NCBI GenBank assembly: GCA_004173185.1
Contig: SEFZ01000017.1
Location: 29,824-93,823, forward strand
DNA: 64,000 nucleotides
Direction: 5' to 3'
Source of the DNA: Sphingomonadales bacterium
GTDB taxonomy: Bacteria > Pseudomonadota > Alphaproteobacteria > Sphingomonadales > Sphingomonadaceae
The position numbers and the translations under genes are program-made. The notes beneath the pieces are model-generated. The model was given only the letters and a program-made list of their open reading frames with translations, did no database searches and was not told the origin of the DNA. Within the stretch, counting starts at the first letter, position 1. Each line of letters opens with the position of its first letter. This document shows positions 46,701 to 53,107 of this stretch, in pieces.

Positions 46701-49700
46701 CCGCAGGCGCGGCGGCGGCGGTCAGCGTGAAGACGGCATTGTCATCCACATCGGTGTCGTTGGCGAGCACGTTGACCGTGATCGTCTGGTTCTCGGTGAT
46801 CGAAGCGAGGTCCGCGACTGCGACGGGCGCATCGTTGGTGCCGGTCACCGTCACGCTGACGACTGCTGCCGATACGCCGCCATTCTGATCGGTGATCGAA
46901 TAGAAGATCAGGACCGATGCGGTGACGCCGAGCGCGAGATGATCGAAGCCGGCAGGCGTGTAGACGAGTTGGTTGTTGACGACCGCGACCGAGCCCTGGC
47001 TCGGGTTGGACAGCGCGGCACCGGTAACGGTGAGCACAGCGCCGTCATCCAGATCGGTGTCGTTCGCCAGCACGTTGATCGTGACCGAAGCATTTTCGGT
47101 GGTCGCTGCGGCGTCGAAGCCCGCGACCGGCGCGTCGTTGGTGCCGGTGATGGTCACCGTCACGGTCGAGCTCGAGGTCGCGCCATTCTCATCGCGCATC
47201 GTGTAGGTCAGCGTAACCACTTCGGTGACGCCCAGCGCCAGATGATCGAAGTCCGCACCCGGCGTGAAGACCAGCTGGTTGTTGACGACTGCGGCAAGGC
47301 CCTTGCCCGAAGGTGCGCCCGCCGTGGTCAGCGTGAAGACATGGCCGTCATCCAGATCCGTATCGTTCGTCAGAACGTTGATGGTCAGAATCTGGTTTTC
47401 GGTGCCAGCGGCGGTATCCGCCACCGCAACCGGTGCATCGTTGGTGCCCGTGACGGTGATCGTCACGGTCGACGACGACGTCGCGCCGTTCTCGTCGGTC
47501 ATCAGATAGCTGACAATGACGGTCTCGGTCGCGCCGAGCGCGAGGTGATCGAAGTCCGCGCCGGGGTTGAACACGAGGCTGTTGCCCACGATCGAAGCAG
47601 CACCAAGCGGCGCGCTGGCGCTCACCAGCGTGAAGACATGCGCGTCATCAACGTCGGTGTCGTTGGCGAGAACGTCCACGGTGATCGAAGCATTCTCGCT
47701 GGTCGCGGCGACATCCGCCACAGCAACCGGCGCATCGTTGGTGCCGGTGATCGTCACGGTAAGCGTCGAGGTCGAAGTCGCGCCATGCTCGTCGGTCATC
47801 GTGTAGCTGACGGTGACCAGTTCGGTCGCGCCGAGCGCCAGATGATCGAAGTCGGTGCCCGGCGTGAAGACGAGGCTGTTACCCACGACCGAGGCCGCGC
47901 CCTTGCCCGCAGGGGCAGCGGCGGCGGTCAGCGTGAAGACTGCGCCATCATCCACATCGGTATCGTTCGCGAGAACGTCGACGGTGATCGCAGCATTCTC
48001 CGTGGTCGCGGCAATATCGGCGACGGCGATCGGGCCATCATTGGTACCGGTGACAGTGACGGTCACAGTAGCAGCCGACTGGCCGCCATTCTGATCGACG
48101 ATCGCGTAGAAGATCGTGACGCTGGCGCTGGCGCCAACCGCGAGGTGATCGAAGTTTGCTGGCGTGTAGACGAGCTGGTTGTTGACGATGGCGACCGAAC
48201 CTTCGCTCGGGTTGGTCATCGCTGCGCCGACAACGGTAAGCACGGCGCCGTCATCCACGTCGGTGTCGTTCGCCATTACGTTGATTGCGACCGAGACATT
48301 CTCGGAAGTCGTCGCGGTGTCGAAACCTGCCACCGGCGCATCGTTGGTGCCGGTGATGGTCACGGTAACGGTCGAGGCCGACGTCGCGCCATGCTCGTCG
48401 GTCATCGTATAGGTCAGCGTGACGATCTCGGTGACGCCCAGCGCCAGATGATCAAAGTCCGCGCCGGGTGCGAACACCAGCTTGTTGTTGACGACGGCGG
48501 CAAGCCCCTTGCCAGCGGGCGCGCCCACGCCGGTCAGCGTGAAGACTGCGCCATCATCCACATCGGTATCGTTCCCAAGAACGTCGATGGTGAGGCTCTG
48601 GTTCTCCGTGCCCGCAGCGGTGTCCGCCACGGCGACCGGACCGTCATTGGTGCCGGTGATCGTGATGGTCAGGGTCGAGACGGATTCCGCCCCTTGGTCG
48701 TCGCGCATCGTGTAGCTCACGGTGACGATCTCGGTCGCGCCCAGCGCCAGATGATCGAAATCCGCGCCCGGCGTGAAGACGAGGCTGTTGCCCGCGATCG
48801 TGGCAACGCCCTTGCCCGCAGGGGCAGCAGCGGCGGTCAGTGTGAAGACTGCGCCATCGTCCAGATCGGTGTCGTTCGCCAGCACATCCACGGTGATCGC
48901 GGCGTTTTCGGTGGTCGCGGCAACATCAGCAACGGCAACCGGCGCATCGTTGGTGCCCGTGATCGTGACCGTCAGCGTCGAGCTTGCGGTCGCGCCATTC
49001 TCGTCCTGCATCGTGTAGCTGACGGTGACGATTTCGGTCGCGCCTGCGGCGAGGTGATCGAAATCGGTGCCGGGCGTGAACACCAGGCTGTTGCCCACGA
49101 TGGTTGCGGCACCCTTGCCTGCCGGAGCAGCGACGGCGGTCAGCGTGAAGACTGCGCCATCGTCCAGATCGGTATCGTTCGCCAGCACGTCCACGGTGAT
49201 CGAAGCATTCTCGGTGGTCGCGGCCGCGTCTGCCACTGCAACGGGGCCGTCATTCGTACCGGTGACGGTGATCGTCACGGTCGAGGTCGAGGTCGCGCCA
49301 TTTTCGTCGGTCATCGCATAGCTGACGACGACGTTCTGGGTCGCGCCGAGTGCGAGGTGATCGAAGTCCGTGCCGGGGTTGAAGACAAGCTGATTGCCGG
49401 CAACCGAAGCGGCGCCAAGCGGTGCGCTGGCGCTAACCAGCGTGAAGACCGCATTGTCATCCAGATCGGTATCGTTGGCGAGCACGTTGACCGTGATCGA
49501 AGCGTTTTCGGTGGTCGCAGCAACGTCGGCAACGGCGACCGGCGCATCGTTGGTGCCGGTGATGGTCACGGTCAGCGTCGAGACGGATTCCGCCCCTTGA
49601 TCGTCACGCATCGTGTAGCTGACGGTCACCACTTCGGCCGCGCCGAGCGCGAGGTGATCGAAGTCGGTGCCCGGATTGAAGACGAGGCTGTTGCCCACAA

Positions 49701-52641
49701 CCGTCGCGACGCCCTTGCCCGAAGGCGCGGTCGCCGAAGTCAGCGTGAAGACTGCATTGTCATCGAGGTCGGTATCGTTGGCGAGCACGTTGACCGTGAG
49801 GGTCTGGTTCTCGGTGCCTGCCGCCACATCGGCAATAGCGACCGGGCCGTCATTGGTGCCGGTGATCGTCAGCGTGACCGTCGAGGTCGAAGTCGCGCCG
49901 TGCTGGTCCCGCATCGTGTAGGTCAGCGTAACCGTTTCGGTCACGCCCGCGGCGAGATGATCGAACGCCGCGCCCGGGTTGAAGCCGACCTTGTTGTTGA
50001 CGACCGTGGCCGCGCCCTTGCCCGCCGGGGTCGAAACCGAGACGAGCGTGAAGACCGCATTGTCATCCACATCGGTGTCGTTGGCGAGAACGTTGATCGT
50101 CAGCGTCTGGTTCTCGGTGCCGGCTGCCGTGTCGACGACCGCGACCGGGCCATCATTGGTGCCGGTGATCGTGACGGTGACGGTCGAATTCGAGACCGCG
50201 CCGAACTCGTCCTTCATCGCATAATTGAGGACGACGACTTCGGTGACGCCTGCCGCCAGATGATCGAACGCAGCGCCGGGCGTGAAGACTAGCTGGTTGT
50301 TCACGACCGCAGCCGTACCCTTGCCTGCCGGAGCAGCAGCGCCGGTCAGCGTGAAGACGGCATTGTCGTCAATATCGGTATCGTTGGCGAGAACGTTGAT
50401 CGTCAGCGTCTGATTTTCGGTGCCAGCAGCGGTATCCGCCACGGCGACCGGGCCGTCATTGGTGCCGGTGATGGTCAACGTCAGCGTCGAGGTCGACGTC
50501 GCGCCATGCTGGTCCTTCATCGAATAGGAGACGACGACCGTTTCGGTCGCGCCGGCCTTGAGATGATCGAAGGCAGCGCCCGGATTGAAGACCAGCTTGT
50601 TGTTGACGACCGTAGCGCTGCCCTTGCCGGCAGGCGTGCCCGCCGAGACCAAAGTCAGCACCGCGCCATTGTCGACGTCCGTGTCGTTGGCGAGCACATC
50701 GACCGTGACGGTCTGGTTCTCGGTGACCCCGGCGACATCGGCGACGGCGACGGGGCCATCGTTGCTGCCGGTGATCGTCAGCGTGACCGTCGCGGTATCG
50801 GTGAAGCCTTCGTTATCGCCGATCGTGTAGGTGAACGAGACCGTCGCGGTCTGGCCGAGCGCGAGATACTGATATGCTGCGCCGGGGACGAAGGTGAACT
50901 GGTTGTTCGCCAGCGTCAGCGTGCCGGGCACGTTGGTCGCGTCGTAGCTGATCACGCGCAACTGGCTGTTATTCGCTTCGCCCAGATCGAGATCGTTCGC
51001 GAGCACGTTGATCGCGACTTGCGAATCCTCGTTCACCGTCGCCGCATCGTTGATCGCATCGACCGGCGCGATGACGTCGAGAACCTCGAAGTCGCGGACC
51101 GAGAGGTTGAAGGCGCTGAACTGGAAGCCGAAGATCCAGCCCCACAGGCCGTTGCCATCGCTATCGGTGTTGAAGCGCTGAATGTCCGAGAGCACGCGAG
51201 CGTCGCGCGCCTGATCGGCGGTGAGCACCAGCTTGAGCGTGTCGGTGCCGCTGCCGCCCCACGCGATATCGATATCGCCGCGGTTGTCGGTCATGTTGTA
51301 GATGTAGGTGTCGTTGCCACCGTCGAGATAGACGACGTCGCTGCCGCCGCCGAGATCTACGATGTCGTCGCCATTGCCCGTGTAAACCAGATCGGTGCCA
51401 TCACCCGTGGTGATGCGATCATTGCCCGATCCCGAATAGATCAGGTTCACGCCGTCGCCCGCGTTGATGATGTTGTTGCCTTCGCCGGCATAGATCGCGT
51501 CGTTGCCCGATCCGGTCGTGATCTGATCGTTGCCCGAGCCGGTATAGACCGCGTTGTTTCCGTTGCCGGCGTTGACGATGTTATGGCCCTCGCCCGCATA
51601 GATTGCGTCGTTGCCCGAACCGGTCGTGATCTGGTCGTTGCCCGCGCCCGCGGTGACGGTGTTGCGGCCGTTGCCTGCGTCGATCACGTTATGGCCTTCG
51701 CCAGCGTGGATATCGTCGTTGCCCGAGCCTGCGGTGATCGTGTCCGCGCCCGCGCCCGAAGTGATGTCGTTATCGCCATCGCCCGCGCGGATCACGTTGA
51801 CGCCTTCGCCCGCGTTGATCACGTCGCAATCGTCACCGGTGGTGATGTCGTCGTTGCCCGAGCCGGTGTTGACGCGGTTATCGCCTTCGCCCGCGTCGAT
51901 GATGTTGCGCCCATCGCCCGCATTGATCTGGTCGTTGCCACGGCCGGTGACGATCGTGTCGTCGCCGCGCCCGGTGTTCACGGTGTTGTTGCCGTCGCCC
52001 GCGTCGATATCGTTGCGGCCGTCGCCCGCGTTGATCTGGTCGTTGCCGCCAAGCGTGCGGATCCAGTCATCACCGGTGCCGGCGTTGACGGTGTTGTTGC
52101 CCGCGCCCGCATTGATGACATTGTTGCCATTGCCCGCGCTGATGTTGTCGTTGCCCGAACCCGTAGTGATCGTGTCGCTGCCTGCGCCCGCGGTTACGGT
52201 GTTGTTGCCGTTGCCCGCGTCGATCCAGTTGGTGCCCTCGCCAGCATAGATCTGGTCGTCGCCGCTGCCCGCGCGGATCTCGTCGTCGCCGGTGCCGGTC
52301 GTGACGGTGTTTCGGCCATCGCCCGCATTGATGATGTTGCGACCATTGCCGGCATTGATGTTGTCGTTGCCGGTGCCCGTGTTGATCGTGTCGTTGCCCG
52401 ACCCGCTGGTGACGTTGTTGGTGCCGTTTCCGGCATTGATCACGTTGACGCCGTCGCCCGCGTTGATCGTATCATTGCCGTCGCCCGTGGTGATGGTGTC
52501 ATTGCCCGTACCGGCATTTACGTTCTGGCTTCCGCTGCTCGTCGCAGTGACCCGATTGTTACCGTTGCCAGCGTTGATCGTATTGTTGCCAGCCGACGCA
52601 TTGATGACGTCGTCACCGTTGGTGCCGTTATACGTAGCCAT
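37732..52641 (-). CDS. Giant type I-secreted RTX/tandem Ig-like repeat adhesin (4969 aa)
   Basis: One uninterrupted 14.9-kb frame. ATG 52641 (MATYNGTNGDD) is preferred; a promoter lies ~30-60 bases upstream. Layout by residue (approximate): 1-450, some 45 nine-residue beta-roll repeats of the GNDTI-x-AGxGxN type, likely calcium-binding; 450-520, linker; 520-4810, about thirty ~95-100-residue Ig/cadherin-like modules joined at TGTNDxPVAVAD, with TENQ...VLANDTD opening each. Inserted domains: a PPC-like sandwich at ~2260-2415 (AWLNLYNAQGGLLAQSDDAG); a GATase/ThuA-like alpha/beta domain at ~2930-3155 (RILLVDDDRG) without a catalytic Cys; seven ~57-residue GSEFLVNT repeats at ~3824-4227; and a jelly-roll-like domain at ~4450-4620. 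The end (DFSGVASEGADKLEF ... VQDFTFV) looks like a type I secretion signal. It should be exported by the genes upstream and act as a surface adhesin or biofilm protein. No autotransporter or signal peptide is present. Confidence 0.93.
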   Translation of the reverse strand: MATYNGTNGDDVINASAGNNTINAGNGNNRVTATSSGSQNVNAGTGNDTITTGDGNDTINAGDGVNVINAGNGTNNVTSGSGNDTINTGTGNDNINAGNGRNIINAGDGRNTVTTGTGDDEIRAGSGDDQIYAGEGTNWIDAGNGNNTVTAGAGSDTITTGSGNDNISAGNGNNVINAGAGNNTVNAGTGDDWIRTLGGNDQINAGDGRNDIDAGDGNNTVNTGRGDDTIVTGRGNDQINAGDGRNIIDAGEGDNRVNTGSGNDDITTGDDCDVINAGEGVNVIRAGDGDNDITSGAGADTITAGSGNDDIHAGEGHNVIDAGNGRNTVTAGAGNDQITTGSGNDAIYAGEGHNIVNAGNGNNAVYTGSGNDQITTGSGNDAIYAGEGNNIINAGDGVNLIYSGSGNDRITTGDGTDLVYTGNGDDIVDLGGGSDVVYLDGGNDTYIYNMTDNRGDIDIAWGGSGTDTLKLVLTADQARDARVLSDIQRFNTDSDGNGLWGWIFGFQFSAFNLSVRDFEVLDVIAPVDAINDAATVNEDSQVAINVLANDLDLGEANNSQLRVISYDATNVPGTLTLANNQFTFVPGAAYQYLALGQTATVSFTYTIGDNEGFTDTATVTLTITGSNDGPVAVADVAGVTENQTVTVDVLANDTDVDNGAVLTLVSAGTPAGKGSATVVNNKLVFNPGAAFDHLKAGATETVVVSYSMKDQHGATSTSTLTLTITGTNDGPVAVADTAAGTENQTLTINVLANDTDIDDNAVFTLTGAAAPAGKGTAAVVNNQLVFTPGAAFDHLAAGVTEVVVLNYAMKDEFGAVSNSTVTVTITGTNDGPVAVVDTAAGTENQTLTINVLANDTDVDDNAVFTLVSVSTPAGKGAATVVNNKVGFNPGAAFDHLAAGVTETVTLTYTMRDQHGATSTSTVTLTITGTNDGPVAIADVAAGTENQTLTVNVLANDTDLDDNAVFTLTSATAPSGKGVATVVGNSLVFNPGTDFDHLALGAAEVVTVSYTMRDDQGAESVSTLTVTITGTNDAPVAVADVAATTENASITVNVLANDTDLDDNAVFTLVSASAPLGAASVAGNQLVFNPGTDFDHLALGATQNVVVSYAMTDENGATSTSTVTITVTGTNDGPVAVADAAATTENASITVDVLANDTDLDDGAVFTLTAVAAPAGKGAATIVGNSLVFTPGTDFDHLAAGATEIVTVSYTMQDENGATASSTLTVTITGTNDAPVAVADVAATTENAAITVDVLANDTDLDDGAVFTLTAAAAPAGKGVATIAGNSLVFTPGADFDHLALGATEIVTVSYTMRDDQGAESVSTLTITITGTNDGPVAVADTAAGTENQSLTIDVLGNDTDVDDGAVFTLTGVGAPAGKGLAAVVNNKLVFAPGADFDHLALGVTEIVTLTYTMTDEHGATSASTVTVTITGTNDAPVAGFDTATTSENVSVAINVMANDTDVDDGAVLTVVGAAMTNPSEGSVAIVNNQLVYTPANFDHLAVGASASVTIFYAIVDQNGGQSAATVTVTVTGTNDGPIAVADIAATTENAAITVDVLANDTDVDDGAVFTLTAAAAPAGKGAASVVGNSLVFTPGTDFDHLALGATELVTVSYTMTDEHGATSTSTLTVTITGTNDAPVAVADVAATSENASITVDVLANDTDVDDAHVFTLVSASAPLGAASIVGNSLVFNPGADFDHLALGATETVIVSYLMTDENGATSSSTVTITVTGTNDAPVAVADTAAGTENQILTINVLTNDTDLDDGHVFTLTTAGAPSGKGLAAVVNNQLVFTPGADFDHLALGVTEVVTLTYTMRDENGATSSSTVTVTITGTNDAPVAGFDAAATTENASVTINVLANDTDLDDGAVLTVTGAALSNPSQGSVAVVNNQLVYTPAGFDHLALGVTASVLIFYSITDQNGGVSAAVVSVTVTGTNDAPVAVADLASITENQTITVNVLANDTDVDDNAVFTLTAAAAPAGKGVATVVNNQLVFTPGTSFDHLALDASEVVTVSYTMRDENGATSTSTLTVTITGTNDAPVAVADFRTGTEDNGVVSGTVAANDSDVDDGAVLGFALNAPVAGLTFNADGSYSFDTSNAAYQSLSGGQQLAVVANYTVTDQHGATAQAALTITLTGTNDAPLVTSTAAAATGNVTEAGNLDDGSVVAGTSVASGQLTSSDIDNGATATWTGSANGTYGSFAMGANGLWTYTLDNSRAATQGLREGQTVTETFQARVTDDRGAFAMQAVTVTVTGTNDAPVIQSGGSGVYNQPSDVHNHGQANAVSLNGLLSLSDNPSIYDSTTIPHVTVNGSADGQTDWYSFTVTTAGQVTIDVDYAAFDAWLNLYNAQGGLLAQSDDAGYDPGTSSGLDSLIQTYLQPGTYFIQMARFPNTTTSGGYTFHLSVEGASGSSDYQAIVTEAGNLDNGALVAGTATAGGTARSTDVDTNATASWTGSANGIYGSFAINAAGVWTYTLDNSRAATQALAEGQTVNETFPITVTDDFGAAANTNVVVAITGTNDRPIAVADTVTVLEGASVITGSVAANDSDVDAGAVLSYQLLNTVAGLSFSANGSYSFDPSNSAYNALAQGQQQVLVVNYQVTDERGAVNTATLTITVTGTNDAPVAVADNAAGTENQTLTINVLANDSDGDQGAVLTLVAATAPAGKGVASILGNQLVFTPGTNFDHLALGVVETVVVSYTVRDEQGAESVSTATITITGTNDAPVATADTASVLEDSALSGNLRTNDVDLDDGAVLTYTLDAPVAGLTLNADGTYSFNAANAAYQALAQGEVQNVVANYTVTDQHGATSTSTLSVAVTGTNDAPTAVADTATATEDGPVVTGSLRTNDGDVDHNAVLTYQGTNAVAGLTINGDGSYSFDASNTAYQDLAAGATRTVTGNYQVTDEFGASANSSVSVTVTGVNDAPTIVSSTVNASPRILLVDDDRGLAGTSTWQSTLTSLGYTFTTEVIASEGNPTANLANYDIVIWSNGDRAYSNLTAQNVSTLTAYLNGGGNLLYAGGHSVYDETSAQSFIQNQLGLTFYQYNMPTFSNRAAPIYATDATGAQIQLNVWAGGEYDDMFSGFQAGAATARALLELNPGNWSGDAAHNDIAVINDKGTYRAATWGFDLNHVDAAQRGAVLDATLKALSGSTGSSSGAAITERNDGAADENTVIHNATGTITYADVDVGDVHNASFTGGAGYLGAFALGTVDQAGNKLGWTFTVPDSAIDSLAAGQVLTQSYTITITDNEGASVNQVVTVTLTGTNDAPVVSGAVTATAIEDGAAVTRDALANTSDVDQGATLSVVSIGTLPAGVTYDAATHSFTLNPAHAAYQSLALGQTSVVTVTYSVTDGLVTKPTSMQWTVTGTNDAPVAVADTASVNEDATISGTVAANDTDMDAGATRTFALNAPVAGLTLNSDGSYSFSAADAAYQSLAQGATQAVVANYTVTDQHGATATSTLTITLTGTNDAPVVTSNAAAASGAVVEAGAVNAGTASATGTLTSADVDANATAAWSGSAAGVYGAFAINAAGVWTYTLDNNAAATQALSDGQIVTETFTATVSDGLGGTATQTITIQVTGAADNFAPTANAIAVSTDENAIVAGVFIGDDADADDDGATISFQLASQPAKGSVTANGANFAFNPGADFDDLAAGETRQVTFTYTSTDSHGAVSAPATVTVTVTGTNDAPVITSSALLGTAVEAGNLDDGTVVAGSSLGGTLTATDVDNGATATWSVVGSSAGTYGNLTLNASGAWTYTLDNSKAATQALAEGQSGAESFTVRVTDDKGGFVNQIVTLTVAGTNDAPVAVADIITGGNGLATALTGEILVNTQTNGQQYQSAVTALSNGNFVVSWSDGSTLGGDAASLGIKAQLFSAVGTKIGSEFLVNTQTNSTQYQSQISALANGGFVVSWSDASTVGGDNSGYGVKAQMYSAAGVKVGTEFLVNTVIASNQMESSITGLSTGGFVVTWTDSNVSSDGSGSAVKAQIYTAAGLKAGGEFQVNTLTTNVQAGSTTTALANGNFVVTWADSSLTAPDTSGTAVRAQMFTATGVKVGSEFLVNTATNSTQNQPAITALASGGFAITWSDASLTVPDTSGYAVRAAVYDAAGTKVTSDFLVNTNTLNNQITPAISAVAGGGFMISWNDQSFVGGDASGVGIKAQVFTATGVKVGSEFLVNTAITNSQDDSAITTLAGGNTVIVWTDASLQGGDASSSGIKMRLYSIASPTTENSIVTSDVLANDTDVDTGKVLTLISATAPAGHGTASVVDGKLVFTPGADFDHLAEGTNETVVISYTISDEKGATATGTATLTVIGTNDLPVVTSPASAATGAVIEAGVAANGTTPLGSSGATGTLTSSDLDDGATSTWGMVSSTNGTFGSLALTAGGVWTYTLNDTLAATQALDGGQLAVDTFTVKVTDDKGGITNQLVTINVTGSNDVPTVSGAVTLLANRLGNGGFDQTPDFSGWTTTLTSTGTTGAFTATATIDRTGSAITGDMAVAVLNYTGTTPVGYGTGYGPSIKSSAFTGAAGDVVSFTYKLTSGGDQAIGRAYIRDAVTGAIVQTVFNYQTPFTGTTGTQTVNVTLASSGNYTIDFQVGSYDATGGQAIGARLDIGFAGILANGIAEDEPFVFTTGRTSLLANASDADGDTLIIDPFTTTSTMGATVTLAANGTLTINPAGVAAIAALAKGENVTDTFTYTVSDGNGGTVVATANYTLNGANNAPVAVADFATTGKSTPVTVNVLANDTDVDHNAVLTLVSAGVTPGKGTVSVVNNQVVFNPGTAFAGLGEGQSEDVVVTYVVKDEFNITASSTLTIHVTGPAPAGLTAGGAEENMTVVSIYDDSSLAASDDGSVGVASNQSGGDSSLLLGRPTGGVLVEHEATVAVETHQATDGDDVFVFHLGTATGDHVLDFSGVASEGADKLEFVGFGEDAIFTQVDDTHWRIDYNAGAQHEVITFDNATPINVQDFTFV

Positions 52642-52671
52642 GTTACCCCACCCCAAAACTTAATGGAGCGC

Positions 52672-52699
52672 TGTATAAACGAGCGTATCGCACCGTCAA
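52672..52699 (-). promoter_or_regulatory. Sigma-70 promoter of the giant adhesin gene
   Basis: On the minus strand, -35 TTGACG (52694-52699), 16-base spacer, -10 TATACA (52672-52677). Transcription would start about 24 bases before ATG 52641. The match to consensus is much better than elsewhere in the window. Confidence 0.65.
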
Positions 52700-53077
52700 T
52701 TAAGACGAAATCATTGTTGTAAAAATAACTTGTCTGTATTTTTCCTTACAATCACATAGTTGAAACAATAGTCTTTATAGATTTACTCTTTAACACACGC
52801 AGTCATTACATTCATGAGATTTCGACTTCCTGCGTCTAGCTAGGTAATTTGATCGGCATACATACGACTATTATTCGCATTTTGACGCAGGTTGTATTTC
52901 CGAATCGTTTCCAGAGCCCCGTCGAGATACTAGCCGAAACGGGTGAAAATCGGTCCGGCGATCGTGTCAGCGCGGATCGTTACTGGATGGGAAAGAAGTC
53001 ATTTACCCTGTTCCGGGTTTCAGCCGCCGTTCCAAAACGGGATGCTGAAAATAAAAACTCCCCGAAACTGGATAACC

Positions 53078-53104
53078 GCTGTTCAAACAGCTGTTTGCAA
53101 ACAG
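53078..53104. repeat. Stacked palindromes after the hlyD-like gene
   Basis: Overlapping perfect palindromes CAAACAGCTGTTTG (53084-53097) and CTGTTTGCAAACAG (53091-53104), preceded by GCTGTT that pairs with AACAGC. They begin 3 bases beyond the hlyD stop. They could be a terminator stem or a multi-site operator for the adhesin gene. Confidence 0.65.
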
Positions 53105-53107
53105 GTT

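Larger units (their letters stand above)
52642..53107. other. AT-rich intergenic region upstream of the adhesin gene
   Basis: 466 bases with no credible gene, clearly richer in A and T than the rest of the window. It holds the adhesin promoter near its left end and stacked palindromes at its right end, described separately. The middle shows no clear small gene or RNA. Its size suggests room for several regulator sites. Confidence 0.6.

Noticed and set aside
37732..52641. The array of ~300-bp repeats as a CRISPR or satellite array.
   Set aside because: Units are coding, in frame, about 95-100 codons each and variable in sequence; there are no short identical repeats with unique spacers.
37690..52722. 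Four very long plus-strand frames (about 740-1370 codons) covering the giant gene.
   Set aside because: They mirror the repeated sense codons, have low-complexity Arg/Asp/Gly composition and no start signals, while the minus frame has about thirty recognisable modules and a secretion signal.
52700..53107. A small gene in the AT-rich gap (plus-strand 98-codon frame 52849-53145).
   Set aside because: No ribosome site or recognisable family; it runs into the antisense of hlyD and fits chance openness.
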